Source: Silvania confinis (GTDB lineage Bacteria > Pseudomonadota > Gammaproteobacteria > Enterobacterales > Enterobacteriaceae). From it: 64,000 nucleotides of DNA. Under the pieces are notes generated by a model. The model made no database searches and had not been told where the DNA came from. It saw nothing but the letters and a program-made list of their open reading frames with translations. Shown one piece after another: positions 48,601-56,057 of the stretch. The stretch is taken from positions 868,001 through 932,000 of the forward strand of contig NZ_JAMGZJ010000078.1 of the NCBI RefSeq assembly GCF_025564085.1, in the 5' to 3' direction. The position numbers and the translations under genes were made by a program. Each line of letters starts with the position of its first letter. Position 1 is the stretch's first letter.

Positions 48601-49208
48601 AAGGACCGGGCGGGTATCAGTTTGTCGGGCGCACGCTGCAAATGTGGAATCGCTATCACCAGGTCGAGGATTTTGGCGGCAAACCCTGGCTGCTGCGCTT
48701 CTTCGATCAGATCCGCTTTTACCCGGTGTCAGCCGACGAACTGCTGACCATTCGCCGCGACTTCCCGTTGGGGCGCTATCCGCTGCGCATCGAACAGACC
48801 ACCCTGAAGCTTTTAGATTATCAGCAGTTTCTCGCCGAGGAAGCCCCGGGCATTGAGGCGTTTCGCAGCCATCAGCAGGGGGCATTTAACGCCGAGCGTG
48901 AGCGCTGGATCGCCAACGGGCAGGCGCATTTCGACAGCAGCGAGGTGCTTTCCGAAGAGGGCGAGGAGGCCCCATTGCAGCCAGGACAGGAAAGCATCGA
49001 TAGCCCGATTTCCGGCAATCTGTGGCAGGTTAACGTCGAGGTCGGTCAAGCGGTACGCGAAGGCGAGGTGCTGGTAGTGCTGGAGTCGATGAAGATGGAG
49101 ATCCCGCTGGTGGCAAGTCGCGACGGGGTGATAAGCCAGGTGCGCGTCCAGCCAGGTTCTTCGGTGCGGGCGGGGCAATGTGTGGTGGTGCTGGATAAAC
49201 CCGCCTGA
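45606..49208 (+). CDS. Biotin-dependent guanidine carboxylase (urea carboxylase family)
   Basis: 1200 residues in the urea carboxylase architecture: biotin carboxylase ATP-grasp domain (about 1-445; [27 protein letters not shown]), carboxyltransferase part built from KipA/KipI-like modules (about 460-1100; [34 protein letters not shown]) and a C-terminal biotin carrier domain with the biotinyl lysine K1163 in ESMKMEI. It would carboxylate guanidine, or urea, using ATP and bicarbonate. The riboswitches and DUF1989 partners favour guanidine, as does Asn1015 (QMWNRY), where I recall urea carboxylases having Asp. The start lies directly after the guanidine-II riboswitch. Confidence 0.85.
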   Translation: [1200 protein letters not shown]

Positions 49209-49246
49209 TCGAAATGCAGCCAGGGGTTTACCCCGGCTGCCTGTTA

Positions 49247-49861
49247 CTAACGGTAAAGCGGCTTTGCGGCGACCGGGATCAGCAGTGTGGATTGCCAGTC
49301 TGCCAGCGTCAGCTGCGCCAGCCTGGCGAGCGTGGCATAGAACGGATGCTCCGCGTTTTCCTCTAACACGCTGAGGAAACGCGGGCCCCACGGCAGCAGA
49401 TGCCAGGCCAGCAGCTGGTCGCGCTCGGCGTCGCGGCCGGTTTCTGCCAGCCAGGCCGCCAGCAGCAGCAGGGTGCCGATGTGATCTTCCGGCTCGTTCT
49501 GCGACATCTCAAAGACAATGCCGTTGTCGCGCATCCACTGGCGCAGCGCGAGAGTGGAATCGCCGAACAGCACGCTTTCGCGATCCAGCCACACCGATCC
49601 CCACGGCGGGGCGGGCAGTGCCGACGGGCCGATAAACAGCCGCTGCCAGGCATCAAAGAGCGGCTCGTCGGCAGGCTGAGAAAAGGCCTCTGCCAGCGGG
49701 CGCAGTTGGGCATCAGGCAGCGGCCAGTCCTGGAGCCCGTCGCGGTGGGTTAATGCCGTGACCAGCGGTGCGGCCTGAGCGCTTGGCGGCGCATAATAAA
49801 ACAGCGCCCCTAATACCCGGGCGCTAAAAGCGAAAGATTCGCGTGAGCCTACATCATTCAT
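49247..49861 (-). CDS. dmsD: Tat proofreading chaperone DmsD
   Basis: 204 residues, E. coli length, from the ATG at 49861 (MNDVGSRESFAFSAR). It is a TorD/DmsD-family chaperone that binds the twin-arginine signal peptide of DmsA-type reductases and coordinates cofactor loading before export. Helical family blocks include AWQRLFIGPSALPAPPWGSV and EPEDHIGTLLLLAAWL. It is last in the operon, 43 bases after dmsC, and convergent with the guanidine carboxylase gene. Confidence 0.93.
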   Translation of the reverse strand: MNDVGSRESFAFSARVLGALFYYAPPSAQAAPLVTALTHRDGLQDWPLPDAQLRPLAEAFSQPADEPLFDAWQRLFIGPSALPAPPWGSVWLDRESVLFGDSTLALRQWMRDNGIVFEMSQNEPEDHIGTLLLLAAWLAETGRDAERDQLLAWHLLPWGPRFLSVLEENAEHPFYATLARLAQLTLADWQSTLLIPVAAKPLYR

Positions 49862-49904
49862 TTCAGCTTTCCTTGAACGGCGCGGGTTGCCCCGCGCGGA
49901 CAGA

Positions 49905-50759
49905 TTATCCGGCAATCGCCATGCCGGTGGTCATGTGCAGACCGTAAAACACGCCACGGCCAATCAGCTCCCCGGCCACCACCAACAGCGTGCCTAAGGC
50001 CAGCCCGGTGACGCCCGGGACGTTGCGGCGCATCAGGGCGCACAGCCAGCAGCCCAGTCCGGCAGCCACCATGATGATACGCAAAACCTGCAGGCAACCA
50101 TAATTCGGCACCAGGGTGTTGGCCTGCTGGACGGAACTGTGGATCGTCCCGAGCTCCTGAGTTTGCAGGACGGTGGCCGCGACGCTGACCAGCAGGGCGA
50201 TGACGGCGAGCCACGCCGCCGCATGTCCCTTAAACCGCGCGTTGGCCACGCGCAGCAGCAGGGCGGCAAACAGCGGACCGCCGAGCAGCATCGTCAGGAA
50301 GAAATTCATCGTGGTATAGCCATTGTGCCAGGTGGGCACCGTGTCTATCTGATACACGCGGGTCATCGCCCAGACAAAAATCACCCCCAGCAGCATACTC
50401 AGTAGCAGCCAGATCTTGCCCAGCGCGGCGGGCATTTTGCCGAGCACCGCCACCAGCCACCAGAACCCGCCGACGGCGAAGAACAGTGACCCGGCGGCAA
50501 TTTCGTTACTCAGGCCGGACTCTCCCACCCGGTTGAGCGAGTTAAAGGCGCGCAGCGGTGAGCCGAGATGCAGCACCGAGGCGATAAACCCGATGCCCAT
50601 CACCAGCCACAAAAAGAACATGCTGCGCACGATCCGCTGCCTGGCCCTGACGTCGTTTTCATTGAACCAGGCAAAGCCCGCAACAATCAGCGCACCGGCG
50701 ACGCACTGCCCGAATACCGTAAAGATGACCAGCGGCCATTCATGCCATCCACTCCCCAT
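49905..50759 (-). CDS. ynfH: Reductase membrane anchor subunit (DmsC/YnfH type)
   Basis: 284 residues from the ATG at 50759 (MGSGWHEWPLVIFTVFGQ), aligning with E. coli YnfH throughout. It has eight or so hydrophobic helices and anchors the catalytic dimer, oxidising menaquinol. It lies one base after the iron-sulphur subunit gene. Shared blocks include LGSPLRAFNSLNRVGESGLS and the end GRGVFYGLHMTTGMAIAG. Confidence 0.92.
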   Translation of the reverse strand: MGSGWHEWPLVIFTVFGQCVAGALIVAGFAWFNENDVRARQRIVRSMFFLWLVMGIGFIASVLHLGSPLRAFNSLNRVGESGLSNEIAAGSLFFAVGGFWWLVAVLGKMPAALGKIWLLLSMLLGVIFVWAMTRVYQIDTVPTWHNGYTTMNFFLTMLLGGPLFAALLLRVANARFKGHAAAWLAVIALLVSVAATVLQTQELGTIHSSVQQANTLVPNYGCLQVLRIIMVAAGLGCWLCALMRRNVPGVTGLALGTLLVVAGELIGRGVFYGLHMTTGMAIAG

Positions 50760-50760
50760 C

Positions 50761-51378
50761 TCACACCTCCTTTGGATTGGCCAGATAGCCGGTGGTATCA
50801 CCCGTCGGTCGGCTGTTGGCATTGGGTTTGATCACGATACTTGGCTTAGTGAAGTGCGCGGACGGCAGCGGCGCAACGGCGGCCAGCTTGCCGTGCTTTT
50901 TGCGCAGCTCGCCAATCGGGCCAAAGTCCAGCGCCCGCAGCGGGCAGGACTCGACGCAAATCGGCTTGTTGCCGTCGGCCACCCGGTCGTGGCAGCCGTC
51001 GCACTTGGTCATATGGCCTTTGGCAGCGTTGTACTGCGGCGCGCCGTACGGACAGGCCATATGGCAGTAGCGGCAGCCGATACAGACCTCTTCGTTTACC
51101 ACCACAAAGCCGTCGTCACGCTTGTGTATTGCCCCGCTCGGGCAGACCTTGGTACAGGCCGGATCCTCGCAGTGGTTGCAGGCAATCGACAGGTAGTAGG
51201 CAAAGACATTCTGCTGCCAGACGCCGTTATCTTCCTGCCAGTCGCCGCCCGCGTACTCGTAAATGCGGCGGAAGCTGACGTCCGGGGTCAGGTCTTTGTA
51301 ATCCTTGCACGCCAGCTCGCAGGTTTTACACCCGGTGCAGCGGCTGGAATCAATAAAAAATCCATACTGAGTGGTCAT
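50761..51378 (-). CDS. ynfG: Reductase iron-sulphur subunit (DmsB/YnfG type)
   Basis: 205 residues, with four ferredoxin-like cysteine clusters: CTGCKTCELAC, CNHCEDPACTKVCPSG, CIGCRYCHMACPYG and CDGCHDRVADGNKPICVESC. These hold four [4Fe-4S] centres that pass electrons from the membrane anchor to the molybdenum subunit. It follows the catalytic gene by 10 bases. It has no signal of its own and is expected to travel through Tat with the catalytic subunit. Confidence 0.94.
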   Translation of the reverse strand: MTTQYGFFIDSSRCTGCKTCELACKDYKDLTPDVSFRRIYEYAGGDWQEDNGVWQQNVFAYYLSIACNHCEDPACTKVCPSGAIHKRDDGFVVVNEEVCIGCRYCHMACPYGAPQYNAAKGHMTKCDGCHDRVADGNKPICVESCPLRALDFGPIGELRKKHGKLAAVAPLPSAHFTKPSIVIKPNANSRPTGDTTGYLANPKEV

Positions 51379-51388
51379 TGGCTACTCC

Positions 51389-53827
51389 TTATGCCTTCTC
51401 AATCTGCACCAGATTGGTGTGCTGTGGGTTGCCCTTCGCCAGCGGGGAAGGCCGGTGCGTGGTCAGGGTATTGATACAGGCACCGTGATCGACGCGATCG
51501 CCGGTCATGTCCGCCGTGTGCCAGGCCCCCTGGCCCATGGCGCTGACGCCCGGCATGATGCGCGGGGTCACTTTCGCCGCAATGCGCAGTTCGCCGCGGG
51601 CGTTGAACACCCGCACCATCTCGCCGTTTTTAATCCCGCGCGCGGCGGCATCCACCGGGTTAAGCCACACTTCCTGGCGACAGGCCGCCTGCAGCACATC
51701 CACGTTGCCGTAGCTGGAGTGGGTGCGGGCCTTGTAGTGAAAACCGAACAGCTGCAGCGGGAACTGGCTGCGGTCGGGCGCGTCCCAGCCTTCAAAGGTC
51801 GAGGCATACACCGGCAGCGGGCTGATGGTTTCGTCCTTTTCCAGCTGCCATTTATGGGCAATATCTGCGAGGCGGCTCGAATAAATCTCGATTTTGCCGG
51901 ACGGGGTTTTCAGCGGGTGAGCATCGGGATCATCGCGGAATTTTTTATAGGCGACAAAATGCCCGTTCGGATCTTTGCGCTTAAAGATGCCCATCTCTTT
52001 GAGCGCTTCGTAGGTGGGGAGCTGCGGATCTTTAGCCACCATTTTGGCATACAGATACTGCAGCCACTCGGCCTGGGTGCGACCTTCGGTGAATTGCTGA
52101 TGCACGTCCGGGCCGAGGCGCTTGGCCAGCTCGCTCATGATCCAGTAGATAGGCTTGCGTTCAAACTTGGGTGCGGTCACCGGCTGGAGGAAGATCAGGT
52201 AGCCCATATTGCCCGCGTAATCATTGGGAATAATGTCTTCCTGTTCAACGGTCATCAAATCGGGCAGCAGCAGATCGGCATATTTCGCTGACGAGGTCAT
52301 GAAGTTGTCGATCACCACAATCATTTCGCACTGGCTCTCGTCCTGCAGAATGTCGTGGGTTTTGTTGATGTCCGAATGCTGGTTGATGATGGTGTTACCG
52401 GCATAGTTCCAGATGAACTTGATTGGCACGTCAAGTTTGTCTTTGCCACGCACGCCGTCGCGAATGGCGGTCATCTCTGGCCCGCGGGCAATGGCGTCGG
52501 TCCAGCTAAAACAGGAGATCTGCGTTTTGACTGGGTTATCCGGCAGAGGCATCCGTTCGATGGTGATGGTGTAAGTCGATTCGCGCGCGCCGCTGTTACC
52601 GCCGTTAATGCCGACGTTGCCGGTGAGGATCGGCAGCATGGCGATGGCGCGCGAGGTCAGTTCGCCGTTGGCCTGACGCTGCGGGCCCCAGCCCTGGCAG
52701 ATGTAAGCCGGTTTGGCGGTACCGATTTCACGCGCCAGCTTGATGATGCGATCGACAGGAATGCCGGTCACGCGGGACGCCCACTCCGGCGTTTTGGCCG
52801 TGGCATCGTCGCCGTGGCCCTGAATATAGGCTTTGTAATGACCGTTGGCCGGGGCGCCTTCCGGCAGGGTGGTTTGGTCATAGCCGACGCAGTATTTATC
52901 GAGGAACGGTTGATCGACCAGATTCTCTTCAATCAACACCCATGCGATACCGGCCACCAGCGCGGCGTCGGTGCCAGGACGAATCGGGATCCACTCGTCT
53001 TCACGCCCGGCGGCGGTGTCGGTGTAGCGCGGATCGATAACGATCATCCGTGCGTTTGAGCGATCCCGGGCTTGTTCCAGGAAGTAAGTTATCCCGCCGC
53101 CGCTCATGCGCGTTTCCGCCGGGTTATTGCCGAACATCACCACCAGCTTGCTGTTTTCAATATCCGAGGTGCTGTTGCCGTCGTTGCTGCCGTAGGTGTA
53201 GGGCATCGCGCAGGCGATTTGCGCGGTGCTATAGGTGCCGTAATGGCTGAGGAAACCGCCGTAACAGTTCATCAGCCGCGCCACCAGCGAGGCATACGGT
53301 GAGGAGCGGGTAATATTGCCGCCGACGATGCCGGAGGAGTAGTTGATATACACCGCTTCGTTACCGTACTTCTCGACTGTGCCTTTCAGGCTGGCGGCCA
53401 GGCTGTCTAAGGCTTCATCCCAGCTGATGCGGACAAATTTGCCTTCGCCGCGTTTGCCCACCCGTTTCATAGGGTAGTTCAGGCGGTCGGGATGGTTAAT
53501 ACGCCGGCGAATGGATCGCCCGCGCAGGCAGGCGCGCACCTGATGGTTGCCGTAGATATCGTCCCCGGTGTTATCGGTTTCGACCCAGTAGACTTCGTCA
53601 TCGCGCACGTGCAGACGCAGGGCGCAGCGGCTGCCGCAGTTGACTGAACACGCCCCCCAGACCACTTTATCCGCGGCGGGTTGCAGGGATTGTTGCAGCG
53701 CAGCGGCGGCAGGACGTAAACCGAAGGGTAGCGAAAGACCGCCTGCGGCCAGCGCAAGCGAACCGATGGCGGTAGATTTGACAAGGGCCCGGCGGCTGAT
53801 CCCGCCGCTATGTTCATTTTCTGACAT
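51389..53827 (-). CDS. ynfF: Molybdopterin reductase catalytic subunit (DmsA/YnfE/YnfF type)
   Basis: 812 residues with a twin-arginine signal (SRRALVK at 11-17) directing export by Tat, and the [4Fe-4S] motif around CSVNCGSRCALRLHV and RACLRGRS. It is a molybdo-bis-MGD enzyme close to E. coli YnfF/YnfE, linked to selenate and DMSO reduction. E. coli has two tandem copies (ynfE, ynfF); only one is present here. It is the first gene of the operon. The FNR-like site upstream suggests anaerobic induction. Confidence 0.92.
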   Translation of the reverse strand: MSENEHSGGISRRALVKSTAIGSLALAAGGLSLPFGLRPAAAALQQSLQPAADKVVWGACSVNCGSRCALRLHVRDDEVYWVETDNTGDDIYGNHQVRACLRGRSIRRRINHPDRLNYPMKRVGKRGEGKFVRISWDEALDSLAASLKGTVEKYGNEAVYINYSSGIVGGNITRSSPYASLVARLMNCYGGFLSHYGTYSTAQIACAMPYTYGSNDGNSTSDIENSKLVVMFGNNPAETRMSGGGITYFLEQARDRSNARMIVIDPRYTDTAAGREDEWIPIRPGTDAALVAGIAWVLIEENLVDQPFLDKYCVGYDQTTLPEGAPANGHYKAYIQGHGDDATAKTPEWASRVTGIPVDRIIKLAREIGTAKPAYICQGWGPQRQANGELTSRAIAMLPILTGNVGINGGNSGARESTYTITIERMPLPDNPVKTQISCFSWTDAIARGPEMTAIRDGVRGKDKLDVPIKFIWNYAGNTIINQHSDINKTHDILQDESQCEMIVVIDNFMTSSAKYADLLLPDLMTVEQEDIIPNDYAGNMGYLIFLQPVTAPKFERKPIYWIMSELAKRLGPDVHQQFTEGRTQAEWLQYLYAKMVAKDPQLPTYEALKEMGIFKRKDPNGHFVAYKKFRDDPDAHPLKTPSGKIEIYSSRLADIAHKWQLEKDETISPLPVYASTFEGWDAPDRSQFPLQLFGFHYKARTHSSYGNVDVLQAACRQEVWLNPVDAAARGIKNGEMVRVFNARGELRIAAKVTPRIMPGVSAMGQGAWHTADMTGDRVDHGACINTLTTHRPSPLAKGNPQHTNLVQIEKA

Positions 53828-53926
53828 GACTCACTCCATTACGTTCATTGTTGGTGAACACGTTTAAGCCGCAACTAAAAGCAGGCTAACGGAGTGGGAG
53901 TTTTACCTGGAAAGGAGTAGATGATA

Positions 53927-53940
53927 TTAATTTATATCAA
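53927..53940 (-). promoter_or_regulatory. FNR-like site upstream of the reductase operon
   Basis: The minus strand reads TTGATATAAATTAA, one mismatch from the FNR consensus TTGAT-N4-ATCAA, about 100 bases before the catalytic-subunit start. It fits anaerobic activation, as known for dms/ynf operons. Confidence 0.5.
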
Positions 53941-53978
53941 GGCAAAGGGCATTCCCCCGCGTTAACGGGGGATAAAAT

Positions 53979-54284
53979 TCACTGCGGTTCGGTTGGCGCT
54001 TTACCCTGCGACGCCGCGCCGCTGGCCGGGTAGTTGCCGCTGCTGGTGCGGGTATAGAGGATTTTAAAGGTGTCATTGGCGCAGTGACCGACCACCTGGG
54101 CGTCGGGTTGGTCGGCCTGATCGTTGGGCACAATGTTCAGCGTAAAGCCGGATTCCGGTACGCCGTTATTCACGATCCGCTGCTGAATATCGCTTTTGAT
54201 CCGCTCGCAGGTGTCCGGTGCCGCCAGCGCGGCAGGAGCGATGCCCGCCAGCAAAAGTGCAGTAATCCAGGGTAACCGTTTCAT
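53979..54284 (-). CDS. ynfD: YnfD, DUF1161 periplasmic protein
   Basis: 101 residues with a signal peptide (MKRLPWITALLLAGIAPAALA) and two conserved cysteines in the mature part (DTCERIKSDI, VGHCANDTFKILYTR), typical of DUF1161. An AAGGAGG site precedes the ATG at five bases. The function is unknown. It lies between ynfC and the reductase genes as in E. coli, and is probably transcribed alone. Confidence 0.87.
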   Translation of the reverse strand: MKRLPWITALLLAGIAPAALAAPDTCERIKSDIQQRIVNNGVPESGFTLNIVPNDQADQPDAQVVGHCANDTFKILYTRTSSGNYPASGAASQGKAPTEPQ

Positions 54285-54390
54285 CTCTGCCTCCTTATGA
54301 CTGTGTGTGACTATAATTTTAGCAGGGTTAATATAAAGGACTGTATTTGCTAATATGATTGAGAATTATCTTCCTCTTTCGGTAAGCCAT

Positions 54391-55101
54391 GTGAATAAAC
54401 ACGCCGTCATTGTTGTGCTGGTTGCTCTGCTTGCGGGGTGTGACAACACCGCCGCGCCGCTGTCGTTTACGCCAGAAATGGCGAGCTTTTCCAATGAGTT
54501 CGATTTTGATCCCCTGCGCGGGCCGGTGAAAGACTTTAGCCAGACCCTGTTTAACGAGAAAGGGGATGTGGCAAAACGCGTCAGCGGAAGCCTGTCGACG
54601 GAGGGCTGTTTCGATACGCTGGAGCTGCATGACCTGGAGTCGAATTCCGGTATCGCGTTGGTGCTGGATGCTAATTATTATCTGGATGCTGAAACCCGCG
54701 AGAAAAAACTGCGGCTGCAGGGCAAATGCCAGCTGGCAGAGATGTCGGCGTCCGGTATTTCGTGGGACACCGATGACAACGGGTTTATCGTCAGCGCCCA
54801 CGGCAAAAACCTGCAGATAAGCTATCGCTATGATGCTGACGGTTACCCACTGGGGAAGACCAGCGTCTCGGGCGATCAGCATCTGTCGATTGCGGCCACA
54901 CCGTCCGCCGATAAGCGCAAACGGATGGATTATACCGCCGTCAGTTTACTGAATGAAAAACCGCTGGGGAGGGTGAAACAGACCTGTGATTATGACAGCC
55001 ACAACAACCCGGTGAAGTGCGAGCTGCGGATTGTGGATCAGAGCGTGAAGCCGGTAGTGGAGCGGAAGTACACCATCGAAAACAGTATCGAATACTATTA
55101 A
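54391..55101 (+). CDS. ynfC: YnfC, UPF0257 lipoprotein
   Basis: 236 residues (E. coli length) from the GTG at 54391, which gives a proper lipoprotein signal with lipobox LLAGC; the ATG at 54355 would bury it too deep. The mature part is very close to E. coli YnfC (LSFTPEMASFSNEFDFDPLR, GPVKDF, CQLAEM and QTCDYDSHNNPVKCE). It is anchored to the envelope through the acylated cysteine. Its function is unknown. Only about 40 bases separate it from convergent ynfB, whereas E. coli has speG in between. Confidence 0.9.
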   Translation: MNKHAVIVVLVALLAGCDNTAAPLSFTPEMASFSNEFDFDPLRGPVKDFSQTLFNEKGDVAKRVSGSLSTEGCFDTLELHDLESNSGIALVLDANYYLDAETREKKLRLQGKCQLAEMSASGISWDTDDNGFIVSAHGKNLQISYRYDADGYPLGKTSVSGDQHLSIAATPSADKRKRMDYTAVSLLNEKPLGRVKQTCDYDSHNNPVKCELRIVDQSVKPVVERKYTIENSIEYY

Positions 55102-55103
55102 TA

Positions 55104-55125
55104 ACCGCGCAGCAGGCTGCGCGGT
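55104..55125. terminator. Hairpin between convergent ynfC and ynfB
   Basis: ACCGCGCAG and CTGCGCGGT form a perfect 9-bp stem with a CAGG loop directly after the ynfC stop. On the minus strand it is followed by TATTAATAG. It likely serves both convergent genes, although the T-runs are poor. Confidence 0.55.
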
Positions 55126-55140
55126 CAGAAGGCGTTGCGA

Positions 55141-55470
55141 TCAGGGGGCAAGCGTGCGGCCGGTGCGGCGATCGAGGCAGCGCAGGGTGTTCGGTTCCCA
55201 GTAGGCATTCACGTTAGCGCTTTGCTGGCACTTATCGCGGACATCAAAGGCCACATCGTCTTTATCCCACTCTTTCTCGACGCGGGTATTCACCTTATTG
55301 CGCAGATTGCGGGTGTCATTCCATTGCTCTTTTTCCATGGCCGCGTTCTGACGGCTCTGGGCGCTGTCGCCAGACTCAATCACCAGTTTGCTGGTGTTAG
55401 CGGATACCGGCGCGATGAAAACGGCGCTCAGCAGAGCGACCAGGCACAGGTGGGTGCTCAATTTACGCAT
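55141..55470 (-). CDS. ynfB: YnfB, DUF1283 periplasmic protein
   Basis: 109 residues from the ATG at 55470 ([18 protein letters not shown]), with a signal peptide ending PVSA. The mature sequence, [20 protein letters not shown] and the tail [19 protein letters not shown], is nearly the same as E. coli YnfB. The function is unknown. In E. coli ynfB is followed by speG; that gene is not here. Confidence 0.9.
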   Translation of the reverse strand: MRKLSTHLCLVALLSAVFIAPVSANTSKLVIESGDSAQSRQNAAMEKEQWNDTRNLRNKVNTRVEKEWDKDDVAFDVRDKCQQSANVNAYWEPNTLRCLDRRTGRTLAP

Positions 55471-55620
55471 AGCGAACTCCTTATAAGAGGACGGGAAATC
55501 AAGGCTCCCGCCGCAGATTCTACAACAGTCCATTTTAACGGAATATCCACATCAGCGGTGTGGAAGGGTTCCTTTCACGTTCGGGTATGATAACCCATCA
55601 TTTCTAAGACAACGTTAAAT

Positions 55621-55947
55621 ATGTTTAAAACAACTTTGCTCTTTTTTGCCACTGCGCTGTGCGAAATCATCGGCTGCTTTCTGCCCTGGCTGTGGTTGAA
55701 AAAGGGCGCGTCGGTTCTGCTGCTGGTACCCGCAGGCGTCGCCCTGGCGCTGTTTGTCTGGCTGTTAACGCTGCATCCTGCCGCCAGCGGACGCGTCTAC
55801 GCCGCGTACGGCGGGGTCTACGTCTGCACCGCGCTGCTGTGGTTGCGGGTGGTGGATGGCGAAAAATTAAGCCTGTACGACTGGGCCGGTGCGGCCGTGG
55901 CGCTGTGCGGGATGTTGATTATTGTGGCTGGGTGGGGGCGCGCGTGA
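55621..55947 (+). CDS. ynfA: YnfA, UPF0060 four-helix membrane protein
   Basis: 108 residues, four membrane helices, matching E. coli YnfA from start to end ([40 protein letters not shown]). The family is related to small multidrug resistance-type transporters, but its substrate is uncertain. It is divergent from ynfB, with a 150-base gap that should hold both promoters. Confidence 0.92.
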   Translation: MFKTTLLFFATALCEIIGCFLPWLWLKKGASVLLLVPAGVALALFVWLLTLHPAASGRVYAAYGGVYVCTALLWLRVVDGEKLSLYDWAGAAVALCGMLIIVAGWGRA

Positions 55948-55986
55948 GCGCCTCATTTTGTGATCCGGCATATATTTTTTGATCAT

Positions 55987-56004
55987 CATACTTGTATGGT
56001 AGTA
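55987..56004 (+). promoter_or_regulatory. Candidate RspR operator in front of rspA
   Basis: A perfect palindrome CATAC-TT-GTATG (55987-55998) overlaps ATGGTAGTA (55996-56004), about 55 bases before rspA. The nine-base word ATGGTAGTA recurs upstream of rspR (63865-63873), suggesting one regulator binds both. Confidence 0.45.
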
Positions 56005-56057
56005 GGGTAATTGCGTAAGTTTCTTGCATCACCACATAAGATGTAAGGAACCGGAAA

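Noticed and set aside
45606-49208. Plain urea carboxylase annotation
   Set aside because: Two guanidine riboswitches, paired DUF1989 proteins and Asn1015 favour guanidine; no urea-specific gene is nearby.
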